Assembly: GCF_003595175.1 (NCBI RefSeq)
Contig: NZ_CP032419.1
Span: forward strand, 2,542,001 to 2,606,000
DNA from: Pseudomonas cavernae
GTDB taxonomy: Bacteria; Pseudomonadota; Gammaproteobacteria; Pseudomonadales; Pseudomonadaceae
Reading direction: 5' to 3'
Length of the DNA stretch: 64,000 nt
Of this stretch, positions 1 to 7,381 are shown piece by piece. The stretch's first letter is position 1; every line of letters begins with the position of its first letter. Below the pieces are notes generated by a model. The model was not told the DNA's origin and searched no databases. It saw nothing but the letters and a program-made list of their open reading frames with translations. The translations under genes and the position numbers were made by a program.

Positions 1-1
1 G

Positions 2-1105
2 ATGGGTGGCGACGAATTCACGATCCTGCTCGACGACCTCGACGAGCGGAACAACCCAGTGCGGGTCGCCGAGCGGTTGATGGCGGCCTTGGAACCGCCC
101 TTTCTGATCGACGGTGAACAGCTCCACATCAGCGCCAGCATCGGCATCGTCCCGAGTGACCTGGGTTATGAGTCGGCCCATGAGATCCTCCGCCATGCGG
201 ACTTGGCGATGTACCGGGCCAAGACGCTGGGCAAGCGGCGCTACGAGGTCTTCGATCCCAGCCTGCACGCCGCGGCAGTGAGTCGCCTTGCCTTGGAAAC
301 CCAGCTGCGCCGTGCCCTGCTCAACCAGGAGTTCGTCTTGCACTACCAGCCGGTGGTCAGCCTGGCCAGCGGAGAGATGGTTGGGGTCGAAGCCCTGGTG
401 CGCTGGCAGAAATCCCCCACCGAGCTGGTCTACCCGGGCGACTTCATCCAGGTGGCCGAGGAGACTGGCCTGATCCTGTTCCTTGGCCTGTGGGTCCTGC
501 GCGAAGCCTGCATGACCATGGCCCGTTGGCACCGGGAATTTCCCCGGCCGCTGCCGCTGACCGTCAGCGTCAATCTCTCGGCCCGCCAGTTCGCCCAGCC
601 CGACCTGGTGCAGCAGGTCGGGCGAATCATCGCCGAAACGGGCATCCGCCCGGACTGTGTGCGCCTGGAACTTACCGAAAGCGTGTCCATGGCCGATTCC
701 GAGCACACTGCCACCCTCCTCGACCAGTTGCACGCCTTGGGGGTGCGCATCAGCATCGATGATTTCGGCACGGGGTATTCCTCGCTCAGCTACCTGCACC
801 GGTTCCCGCTGGACGTGCTGAAGATTGACCGCTCCTTTGTCGCCCGGCTCGACCAGGGCCCGGAGGGCCAGCAGATCGTGCAGACCATCCTGAGTCTGGC
901 GCGCAACCTGGGCATCGAGGTGATCGCCGAAGGTGCCGAAACGGCCACGCAAGTTCACTACCTGCGCGCCTTGGGCTGCGCCTTTGGGCAGGGCTATTAC
1001 TTTTCCAAACCGGTGGCGTCAGCTGAATTGTCCGCTTTGCTGCTGAGTAGCCAGCACAGTGCGCTGGACTTGGACGAGCGGCTGGCTGAGAACCAGCCGG
1101 CCTGA
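2..1105 (+). CDS. GGDEF-EAL cyclic-di-GMP protein, C-terminal part (5' end outside window)
   Basis: This is the C-terminal 367 residues of a cytoplasmic or membrane-tethered cyclic-di-GMP enzyme; the N-terminal sensor part lies before the window. The first residues carry an intact GGDEF active-site loop, and an EAL phosphodiesterase domain follows from about residue 100. The EAL signature (VEALVRW) is near residue 127, and the SVNLSARQF, LELTES, DDFGTGYSSL, LKIDRSF and EVIAEGAET motifs that supply metal and catalytic residues are all present. The phosphodiesterase half should therefore be active, and the GGDEF half is at least not obviously degenerate. What signal it senses cannot be read from this fragment. 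The first in-frame ATG is inside the GGDEF loop and is not the real start. Confidence 0.95.
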   Translation: MGGDEFTILLDDLDERNNPVRVAERLMAALEPPFLIDGEQLHISASIGIVPSDLGYESAHEILRHADLAMYRAKTLGKRRYEVFDPSLHAAAVSRLALETQLRRALLNQEFVLHYQPVVSLASGEMVGVEALVRWQKSPTELVYPGDFIQVAEETGLILFLGLWVLREACMTMARWHREFPRPLPLTVSVNLSARQFAQPDLVQQVGRIIAETGIRPDCVRLELTESVSMADSEHTATLLDQLHALGVRISIDDFGTGYSSLSYLHRFPLDVLKIDRSFVARLDQGPEGQQIVQTILSLARNLGIEVIAEGAETATQVHYLRALGCAFGQGYYFSKPVASAELSALLLSSQHSALDLDERLAENQPA

Positions 1106-1269
1106 CAATCCGGAACCGCCCGACGGGAATCGCATAGGTGAACAGCCTGTGGTGCGGGCCATGAAATCCCTCTACCGGATGGAGGTGTCTAGTGAGGCTT
1201 GAGATGGAACTGAACCCTGGTACCTGATGGTGCCGCCCCTGCTTGAACCGACACTTAAGGAAGATCGTC

Positions 1270-2343
1270 ATGCCCCGTTTACTTGCTCCGCTGTTGCTCA
1301 CGCTAATTCCGCTACTGGCGACTCCGCTGCCGGCCTGCGCCGAAGAGCTGATCCGCGTCTACAACTGGACCGACTACATCGCCCCGCAGGTGCTAGCCGA
1401 CTTCGAGAAGCAGACCGGCATCCGCGTCGAGTACCACACCTTCAGCTCCGCCGAAGAATTGGAGAAAATCCTGGCCAGCGGCGAGGCGATCGACGTCGCG
1501 GTGCCCACGCACAGCGATCTGCCGGCCCTGATCAAAGCCGGGCGCCTGCAGCCGCTGGAGATGGCCAAACTGCCCAACCGCGCGCATCTGGACAAGCAAC
1601 TGCTGAACAAGCTCGCGGCGGTCGATCCGCAGCACCGCTATGCGATTCCCTACCTGTGGGGCGCCGTCGGCCTGGCGGTGAATACCCAACTGGCGGAACA
1701 AGCCTTCGGTGGCCCGCTCCCCGATAGCTGGAGCCTGTTGTTCGACCCCGAGCAGAGCAAGCGCCTGGCCAGTTGCGGGATCAGCGTGCTGGATGCCCGG
1801 GACGAAGTCCTCTCCGTGCTCATGAACTACCAGGGCCGCAGCCTGGCCCACAGCTCGCCGCGGCAGATCAAACGGGCTGGCGGCGTGCTCGATGAGCTGC
1901 GCCCGCAGCTCAGGTACGTCGACGGCCAGCGCCAGTTAACCGACCTCAGCAAGGGCGAGCTGTGTCTGTCCCTCACCTGGGTCGGCGACGCCCTGGCCGC
2001 CGCCGCGGCCGGCCAGCCTGTGCGCTTCGTGATACCGCAGGAAGGTTCGGCGGTGTTTATCGACAACCTGGTGATTCCCAGCAGCGCGCGCCGGGCCGAT
2101 CTGGCGCACCGCTTTATCGATTACCTGATGCAACCCAAAGTGGCGGCGCTGATCACCAAGGAAACCCTCTACCCCAGCGGCAATGCCGACGCCAAGGCGT
2201 TTCTCGACCCGGCCCTGCGTGAGCAGCCCGGTCTCTATCCGGACCGCGCCACCAAGCGCCGCCTGTTCGCCCTGGAAACCCTGCCGGATAAGCAGCGAGT
2301 GGTCCGCGACCATGTGTGGGCGCGTTTTCGTGATGGCAGTTGA
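1270..2343 (+). CDS. Periplasmic polyamine-type (PotF/PotD-like) solute-binding protein
   Basis: A 357-residue secreted binding protein of the spermidine/putrescine ABC-transporter family. It has a hydrophobic signal peptide (about residues 1-24, ending near PACA) followed by the family opening RVYNWTDYIAPQVL and the EYHTFSSAEELEKIL region. The ATG at 1270 was chosen because AAGGAAG lies six bases upstream; the open frame can be extended only to a TTG at 1243. No potGHI-type permease or ATPase genes are next to it, so it may serve a transporter encoded elsewhere or act as a periplasmic sensor partner. The neighbouring GGDEF-EAL gene on the same strand, 160 bases upstream, makes a signalling role possible; polyamine-binding proteins are known to feed cyclic-di-GMP enzymes, but the link here is inference. 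Confidence 0.85.
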   Translation: MPRLLAPLLLTLIPLLATPLPACAEELIRVYNWTDYIAPQVLADFEKQTGIRVEYHTFSSAEELEKILASGEAIDVAVPTHSDLPALIKAGRLQPLEMAKLPNRAHLDKQLLNKLAAVDPQHRYAIPYLWGAVGLAVNTQLAEQAFGGPLPDSWSLLFDPEQSKRLASCGISVLDARDEVLSVLMNYQGRSLAHSSPRQIKRAGGVLDELRPQLRYVDGQRQLTDLSKGELCLSLTWVGDALAAAAAGQPVRFVIPQEGSAVFIDNLVIPSSARRADLAHRFIDYLMQPKVAALITKETLYPSGNADAKAFLDPALREQPGLYPDRATKRRLFALETLPDKQRVVRDHVWARFRDGS

Positions 2344-2454
2344 TGGCGCGGGTGGGGAAAGCGCCTTTGGTGGTCTGGCGGCGAACCCCGTCCTTGGGGC
2401 GCCCGCAGAAAACAGATGGGACAAAAACAGGACGGCCATGGGATGGTTTTACCC

Positions 2455-2661
2455 ATGACCGACGCCGAGCGCGCCACCCACCGCCTCACCGTGGACAACG
2501 CCATTGCCAGCCAACGCCTCGAAGGCCTGGAGCCGGACGCCGAGGTCATCGAGCAGCTGCGCGACTATGCCGAGGGGCGGCGGGAGATCGGGGATATCGT
2601 CGAGGAGTTGCACAAGAGGATCGTGGGTGGCCGGCTGCAACCTGGCGCGGGAAAGCCGTAG
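2455..2661 (+). CDS. VbhA-like (class I Fic) antitoxin, orphan
   Basis: A 68-residue protein reading NAIASQRLEGLEPDAEV early in the chain. This matches the antitoxin VbhA family, and the stretch SQRLEG fits the (S/T)xxxE(G/N) inhibitory motif that blocks ATP binding in Fic AMP-transferases. The ATG at 2455 was preferred over the ATG at 2416 because the family homology begins soon after it. In this family the Fic toxin gene normally follows directly, but here the next coding material is an Rhs fragment on the other strand, so the toxin is missing. The gene could be a relic, or an antitoxin acting on a Fic protein encoded elsewhere. Confidence 0.7.
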   Translation: MTDAERATHRLTVDNAIASQRLEGLEPDAEVIEQLRDYAEGRREIGDIVEELHKRIVGGRLQPGAGKP

Positions 2662-2699
2662 CGGCGTAACCCAGATGACCCGACCAAGGCCCGCAAAAC

Positions 2700-3014
2700 T
2701 CACCGGGCCTGGGGCTCGCCATTGGCAATGGGCGTGACGCTTTTTCCGGTGCGGTTACCGACCGCGTCGTAAGTGTAAGTCTGCTGAAGGTCAGCGTTCT
2801 GCTCCTCAGTCAGACGGTCAAGGGCGTCGTAGCTGTAATTGAGATTGCCCAGCAGGCTGCTTTGCAGGCTGGTGATGTTGCTGTTGGCGTCGTAGCCGTA
2901 TTGGCTGTTCCAGCCATCGACGGTTTGTTCGGTCAGGCGGTAGTCCTGGTCATAGCTGTGGCTCAGGCTTATACCGTTGCCCCAGGTCAGGCTTTTCAGT
3001 GGGCCGAACTGCAA
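2700..3014 (-). pseudogene. Rhs/YD-repeat protein fragment
   Basis: An open stretch of 104 codons with several YD-type repeats (SYDQDYRLTEQ, GYDANSNITSL, SYDALDRLTEEQ, TYDAVGNRTGK). Rhs proteins are normally over 1000 residues, so this is only a piece of the repeat-rich core; neither the N-terminal PAAR/targeting part nor a toxin tip is present. Its start side (about 3014) abuts the end of the integron-cassette region, which suggests that the fragment was cut when that region formed. It is probably not functional. Confidence 0.8.
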
Positions 3015-3180
3015 TGCTGATCTGCCTGATCGATTGAGCGCTTGGCCCCCGCTATGGGGTTCTACAGAGTGGCCAGGGCGGCAACGCCCACAACAGGCCG
3101 GATATACGCATGCAACCGCGCTGACGACAGGGCTGGAACAGCTTTACTCACTACTTGTGGGGAGAGTCCATATACGAGTT

Positions 3181-3187
3181 GTTAGGT
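3181..3187 (-). other. attC core half-site at cassette end (partner half not found)
   Basis: Plus-strand GTTAGGT is the complement of an RYYYAAC core (ACCTAAC) read in the direction of the cassette genes. It overlaps the TAA of the VOC gene ending at 3182, the usual layout for the first half of an attC site. I could not find a clean GTTRRRY partner within the next 100 bases, so the site is probably truncated where the cassette region meets the Rhs fragment. Confidence 0.45.
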
Positions 3188-3598
3188 GGCACTATCGGCT
3201 GGGCCGACCCAGAAATGGGGGTTGTGCGCAACCTCCCAAAGATGACCATCTGGATCTTTGAAATACCCTGAGTAGCCGCCCCAGAAAACTTTTTGGGCTG
3301 ATTTTACAAGTATTGCACCTGCTGTAACTGCTTGCGCAAGAATCTGATCGACTTCTGCCTCCGATGAAACATTATGCGAAAGTGTGAAGCCCTCAAAGCC
3401 GCTACCAGCTGAGGAAACCGTTGCATCTTCAGCCAGCGATTGACGGGGATACAAACTCAACCAGCTTCCGTTTAGGGTGAAAAAAGCAATTTCAGGTGGG
3501 GAGTCCATGCGGGGAAATTCAAGGCCTTGCTGATAGAGCTTCACAGATGCGGCGAGATCACTAACAGCAAGTGTAATCATGCTTATGCGAGGTTTCAT
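3182..3598 (-). CDS. VOC-family (glyoxalase/bleomycin-resistance fold) cassette protein
   Basis: A 138-residue single-unit vicinal-oxygen-chelate protein. It begins ISMITLAVSDLAASVKLYQQGLEF and ends with the characteristic GYFKDPDGHLWEVAHNP, where D and E are typical of the metal-binding end of the fold. AGGAAG stands seven bases before the ATG at 3598. It sits in an integron-type cassette array with its neighbours on the same strand. VOC proteins of this size act as glyoxalase-like lyases, fosfomycin/bleomycin resistance proteins or small isomerases; the substrate cannot be told from sequence. Confidence 0.85.
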   Translation of the reverse strand: MKPRISMITLAVSDLAASVKLYQQGLEFPRMDSPPEIAFFTLNGSWLSLYPRQSLAEDATVSSAGSGFEGFTLSHNVSSEAEVDQILAQAVTAGAILVKSAQKVFWGGYSGYFKDPDGHLWEVAHNPHFWVGPADSAT

Positions 3599-3629
3599 TT
3601 GCGCTTCCTATGGAGAGTGAGTTTGTGCC

Positions 3630-3704
3630 ACCTAACGTTTAGTTTAGGGGCCGCGGCACGCGGTCTCAGAGAGCGAAGCGAACGATTTGAACCGCTTATT
3701 ATAC
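3630..3704 (-). other. Probable degenerate attC site
   Basis: The stretch between two minus-strand cassette genes. Plus-strand ACCTAAC at 3630-3636 is the complement of a good GTTAGGT core; the opposite end near 3690-3704 is degenerate (ATAATAA-type). The interior has short complementary segments typical of a folded attC. The 3' core is convincing, but the 5' core is not. Confidence 0.45.
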
Positions 3705-4151
3705 CTAGGCGTCAACGGCGTGTTCGCCGATAAGAGTACTTAACCTGATTAGATATCCGTCTGGATCCATGATCATAAATTGCCTGACGCTTAAAAATTT
3801 ATTACCGACTCGATATTGTTTCTGTTCTAAGGGTAGCTTAACTGGATAGCCATGCTTCAGTAAACGATTGTGAATTCCATCAAGATCTATAACGTTTATC
3901 TGGAAATTTATACCTCTGCCAAAGGGATATTCGAGCTTTGCTGTAACCCATGGATCATTTTTTGGATCAAGCTCTTCTATTTGCTCAAGCATTAAAAAAG
4001 CGCCGTCGAGCTCTATTGTTGCAAAACCATCCTCTGAGCGTTCGAAACAAATCGCGAAACCAAGCAGCCCCGTATAGAACTCTAGGGCCTTTCCGATGTT
4101 TCGAACATTTAGCTCTGGTGTTAACGGGGGGAACATATCGGTATTGGCCAT
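3705..4151 (-). CDS. VOC-family bleomycin-resistance-like cassette protein
   Basis: A 148-residue VOC protein (ELNVRNIGKALEFYTGLLGF at the start; QFMIMDPDGYLIRLS at the end) most like bleomycin-resistance/glyoxalase proteins found in cassettes. The gene is noticeably AT-richer than the surrounding chromosome, in keeping with an imported cassette. The ATG at 4151 is only a few bases after the upstream attC site and has a weak ribosome-binding site; translation may depend on a transcript from the cassette promoter. The molecule it binds is unknown. Confidence 0.8.
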   Translation of the reverse strand: MANTDMFPPLTPELNVRNIGKALEFYTGLLGFAICFERSEDGFATIELDGAFLMLEQIEELDPKNDPWVTAKLEYPFGRGINFQINVIDLDGIHNRLLKHGYPVKLPLEQKQYRVGNKFLSVRQFMIMDPDGYLIRLSTLIGEHAVDA

Positions 4152-4161
4152 AATTCATACC

Positions 4162-4229
4162 GTATAACGTTGGAGTTAAGGGCGCGTTTTTGGCGCATGC
4201 CAAAAACGTCGACCCTTGAGTTGTTAGGC
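4162..4229 (-). other. attC recombination site (well preserved)
   Basis: Read on the minus strand it starts GCCTAAC (4229-4223) and ends GTTATAC (4168-4162), with CAACTCAAGGG and CCCTTAACTCC as the inner complementary arms and a long central inverted repeat (GTTTTTGGC/GCCAAAAAC). About 68 bases long, this is the architecture of an integron attC site that folds into a single-stranded hairpin for IntI. Confidence 0.85.
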
Positions 4230-4255
4230 GGCGGATCGCCCCCAGCCGACGCAAG

Positions 4256-4600
4256 CTAAAGCGATTGATAAGGAGTGAACAGTCGCACGGGTGACCCCTC
4301 TAGCACCCTGACCAACTCAGGTGCTGCGTTCCCGCACACCTCACCAGCTGCCGTGCAAGTCTTCAGCATCGCGTCCATGAGTCCCCCGATGTTTTTGAGA
4401 TGTTCCATTAGAGCTTGCGAATCACGATACCTCTCAAGAACTAGGCATTCGGTTTGGTCTGCATTGAAGTACAACTCGTACTGCAATGTACCCGTATCTT
4501 TCGTTCTAACGACTTCCATACATTGAGAGGCAACTTGCTTGAACTCCTCAAGTTTGCCGTCATGAATCTTCAGTCTTGCGATTCCTTGGATCTCGTTCAT
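4256..4600 (-). CDS. ABM-domain (antibiotic biosynthesis monooxygenase-like) cassette protein
   Basis: A 114-residue protein with the ferredoxin-like ABM fold pattern: GIARLKIHDGKLEEFKQVASQ, then TLQYELYFNADQTECLVLERYRD and LMEHLKN. The ATG at 4600 follows GGAGG by eleven bases; a TTG at 4609 is too close to that site. ABM proteins are small cofactor-free monooxygenases or, more often, dimeric proteins of unknown role in quinone or reactive-carbonyl metabolism. It is flanked by an attC site on each side, so it is a mobile cassette. Confidence 0.8.
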   Translation of the reverse strand: MNEIQGIARLKIHDGKLEEFKQVASQCMEVVRTKDTGTLQYELYFNADQTECLVLERYRDSQALMEHLKNIGGLMDAMLKTCTAAGEVCGNAAPELVRVLEGSPVRLFTPYQSL

Positions 4601-4634
4601 AGGTTTCAATGCCTCCGGTGATTGGATTCCAGCC

Positions 4635-4693
4635 GCCTAACGCCCGCGCTCAGGGGTGCCGCGACAGCGGCGTCCCTTGGAGTGTTGTTAGCG
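4635..4693 (-). other. attC recombination site (well preserved)
   Basis: Plus-strand GCCTAAC at 4635-4641 and GTTAGCG at 4687-4693 bound the inverted arms CGCTCAGGGG and CCCTTGGAGTG and a GCCGCGACAGCGGC centre. On the gene strand this reads CGCTAACAAC ... GCGTTAGGC, a typical attC of about 59 bases. Confidence 0.85.
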
Positions 4694-4716
4694 GGCACAG
4701 TTTGTAGACAGCATAT

Positions 4717-5381
4717 TCACGTCGCATCTGTAGCCATCTTGGCGCGCCGGCTCAATTCTTTCGCGCTTGGCTCAGCCGCGCCAAATGCGCCAAGCGGAAT
4801 ATCTCCAACTGGAACATAGGTGCTCATCACAACGCCAGTTGTTGAAACCTTCGAAGCCACGAGGCGCAGTGCACTTGGCCTTGCGCCTTTTTCAAACAAT
4901 CGCTTTCCACGGCCAAGAACTACCGGGAACGTCCATATGTTGTATTCGTCAATGAGCGATGCAGCTTGTAGCGTCTGAATCAGATTGCCGCTGCCAATGA
5001 TTTGAAGGTCGTGTCCGGGCTGACCCTTGAGCGCGGATATGTCAGGATGTCACCGCCAAGTACCGTCGAATTGTTCCATTGCAATGACTTCAAAGTGCGG
5101 GACGCCACATGCTTTTTTGCCGCATTGAGCGTCTTCGCAATCGGATCATCCTCTGGTTGGTAAGGCCAATGTGCCTCGAATATTTCGTAGGTTTTGCGGC
5201 CGAGTACAAGCTCTCGATCTTTACCATCGAAACCTGACGCAGAGAGATCCATCACTTCATCCCAGAAAGTGAACGACCAACCACCTAACGTGAAATTTCC
5301 GGTTGGATCTTCGGTCGGCCCTCCTGGTGCCTGCATGACACCGTCCAGTGATGTAAATGTGGACGCAATGAGTTTCCTCAT
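4717..5381 (-). pseudogene. RibD C-terminal/dihydrofolate-reductase-like cassette gene, frameshifted
   Basis: The first part (from an ATG at 5381, or 5426 in the same frame) reads RKLIASTFTSLDGVMQAPGG ... LGRKTYEIFEAHWP, a dihydrofolate-reductase-like/RibD C-terminal protein. The frame breaks near 5040: after GGDIL the expected continuation (ISALKGQPGHDLQIIGSGN, then LFEKGARPSALRLV) is found in a different frame and runs to 4717. Together the two pieces give a protein of usual length (about 220 residues). One indel therefore separates them; it may be a real inactivation or a sequencing error. The gene is followed by an attC site, as expected for a cassette. Confidence 0.75.
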
Positions 5382-5446
5382 AGGTTCTGGAGCCTTACTA
5401 ACTGTTAACTGTGATTTATCTTCCATAAATCAATCACTTACCTAAT

Positions 5447-5858
5447 TTAATTTTTTTCGGGATTTATACGTGCGAGGCATGTGACTGCTCTTGCCTCAGC
5501 AGAGGATGATCTTTCCCACAAACATGGATGCCATCGTAGCCGAGCTTCAGTAGCCGGCACACAAGCTCTCTTGGGAAAACCATGAAAGATGGAGCTCGCC
5601 TCGCTGGATAGTCCCGTGAGGCCTCGACGGCAAGCAATTGCCGCTCGTGGGAGCAGCGCCCGATCCATCTCCATTTCTACCTCGACAACTGCCGGCGTTT
5701 GCTGCGTTGCGTGAGGGCATCCATCCGCCATGTCTGCGTGCAGAACTACCGGGTTCTGCGCAAGGCGGCCACCTATGCTTACCACATCTGCCGCGAGCCA
5801 CTGAAGCAGCACCTTGAGACAGATTCGAATGAAGGCGGCTAGCTGCACGATAAGTGCA
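5447..5858. other. Unassigned remnant region
   Basis: No convincing gene was found. A plus-strand frame of about 75 codons ending at a TAG near 5842 looks protein-like (EQRPIHLHFYLDNC, VCVQNYRVLRKAATYAYHIC) but has a stop just before it and no start codon, so it may be the tail of a broken gene. The opposite-strand frame over 5447-5875 resembles nothing I know. The region lies where the promoter-proximal end of the cassette array, and an integrase, would be expected; neither was recognised. Confidence 0.3.
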
Positions 5859-6143
5859 TCAGATATCGACCTCACTCAACTCCCGCTCAATTCTTTCAAA
5901 CAATTCGCGGAGGCTGACCTCTGGATTGGCTAAGCGATATGCCGCAGCAAGGATGCTCAGTGGATGAACGTCCAGGGTCTCCCCGATCTGGTCGATCTTA
6001 ATGAGCGTGGCATTCCGGGTCCTGCCTTTTTCCAGCGTGCTGATGTAACTCTGGCTCGGGCCTAAGCCCTCTTGGCTGTGCTTTCGAGCGGAGCGAAAGA
6101 TTCTGATCGCCTCACCAATTGCGGGTTTGAGCACCTGTCCCAT
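5859..6143 (-). CDS. XRE-family HTH regulator
   Basis: A 94-residue protein with a lambda-repressor-type helix-turn-helix (AIGEAIRIFRSARKHSQEGLG, then SQSYISTLEKGRTRNATLIKIDQI). A short C-terminal helix (LRELFERIERELSEVDI) could help it dimerise. The ATG at 6143 is preceded by AGGG and a six-base gap; the open frame extends further upstream without a better start. It is divergent from the gene at 6225 with only 81 bases between them, so it probably controls that gene and itself from the shared gap. Confidence 0.8.
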   Translation of the reverse strand: MGQVLKPAIGEAIRIFRSARKHSQEGLGPSQSYISTLEKGRTRNATLIKIDQIGETLDVHPLSILAAAYRLANPEVSLRELFERIERELSEVDI

Positions 6144-6224
6144 TTGTCGCCCTGCAAAAGCTACGATGAAGCCGTGCGCCGACAAATAGGGCTATGCTGT
6201 ATATTGATAATTGAGGGGGTTCTG

Positions 6225-6683
6225 ATGTTTCAGACTTTTCCATCTGCCCAGATTCAGTTCTTACCCTTGTTCGGAGAGAAGCATCTTCTTTGGTCAATGG
6301 TGGAGCACGACATCCACCGACCTTGGTTTTATGTGACGGTCGTAAATCTCTATGGGGATCTCGACATGCGCAGCATGGTCATGGCCGGAAATGAGGATTC
6401 GTTGCAGGAGATCCTTCAGTCACAGCAGGCGGATTGCTACGTAGAAGGCGTGATGGTTGCCACTCCAGGACACGTCAACGGGACCGCACGCTGGCAGCTT
6501 GAGCCGCTAGAGAAATTAGTGGCTTATCGGGAAAAGGGCGGCGGGTCATCGCTTGTCTATTCCATCACGGATGGTCGCACCTATGTCATGGGCGAGCAGA
6601 GTCTCGTAAGGGATGACCATCCTGATCAGGAAATGCTTTACAGCACTGGAATGCTCCGAGTGTGTTCCTCGGGAAGTGACTAG
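6225..6683 (+). CDS. Conserved-looking hypothetical protein paired with XRE regulator
   Basis: A soluble protein of 152 residues starting MFQTFPSAQIQFLPLFG. The ATG at 6225 has a strong GAGGGGG site five bases upstream, and the longer frame upstream is non-coding. No signal peptide, membrane segment or catalytic motif is recognisable; the chain is rich in beta-type segments (WFYVTVVNLYGD, GMLRVCSSGSD). Its divergent placement against a small XRE gene recurs in accessory islands, but I do not recognise the family. A toxin-antitoxin-like or stress role is possible but not shown. Confidence 0.65.
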   Translation: MFQTFPSAQIQFLPLFGEKHLLWSMVEHDIHRPWFYVTVVNLYGDLDMRSMVMAGNEDSLQEILQSQQADCYVEGVMVATPGHVNGTARWQLEPLEKLVAYREKGGGSSLVYSITDGRTYVMGEQSLVRDDHPDQEMLYSTGMLRVCSSGSD

Positions 6684-7381
6684 GGGCAGGGAAAAGTAGC
6701 GGGTCTTCCTGTGTTCAAACAAAGTCTGTGATTTCAAATGCTGATCGCACAGCGCAGGCGGGATACACACTTCTGGGAATTGCTCGTCGTAGGCCGGGCG
6801 TTACCGTAGCTAACTTATTGAGGCGGGCTCGATATCGTTTGGAGGCTTGCCCGCTTCGAAGAGTCGCTTCCGAGTCATCTGAGGATCAACCCATTATTCG
6901 GGACCGGCTTTTGAAATGAGGGGCTGCGGCAAGAGCGGATCATGTCGTGAGCGTGAGGTCGAAGACTATCCATACCTGCTGGAGCATGTGATAGCGGCAG
7001 TACCTTTCCGCCGGAGAGCTTTGGATCGAAGAGTGGAATCTTCCTTCTGGACCGGCATGTCAGGACCTCGCAAGCGGGAGCTTGGGCCGCTGTTCAGGTG
7101 ACCAGCCCTTCGGCAATTGGACTCCCACACAATTCACGCGTCCATGAGGTGCTTTCGAAAGCGGAAGCCGAGAATTATGCGCTAAGGTGTCTACAAAAAC
7201 TGGGGCGATTCAGTCTGCTTTTCGCTCAAGACCGCATTCATTCCTACAGGATGTTGTAGGGCTGCGAGGAGCGAGACGTCGAGCTGATAGTCGAAGCCAG
7301 CTTGAACGGCGGCCGCGCCCGCGGGAGACGCTTTGCTTCTGCGCTATCGGTCAAGGATGGGTTCAACGCGTCGGAGCGCGA
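6684..7381. other. Gap with no recognisable gene
   Basis: Only short open frames occur here, in all frames, without ribosome-binding sites or recognisable protein signatures. It probably consists of remnants at the edge of the defence operon. No repeat or terminator stood out. Confidence 0.4.

Noticed and set aside
5447..7381. Integron integrase or transposase
   Set aside because: No tyrosine-recombinase or transposase motif could be read in any frame; the region is listed as unassigned.
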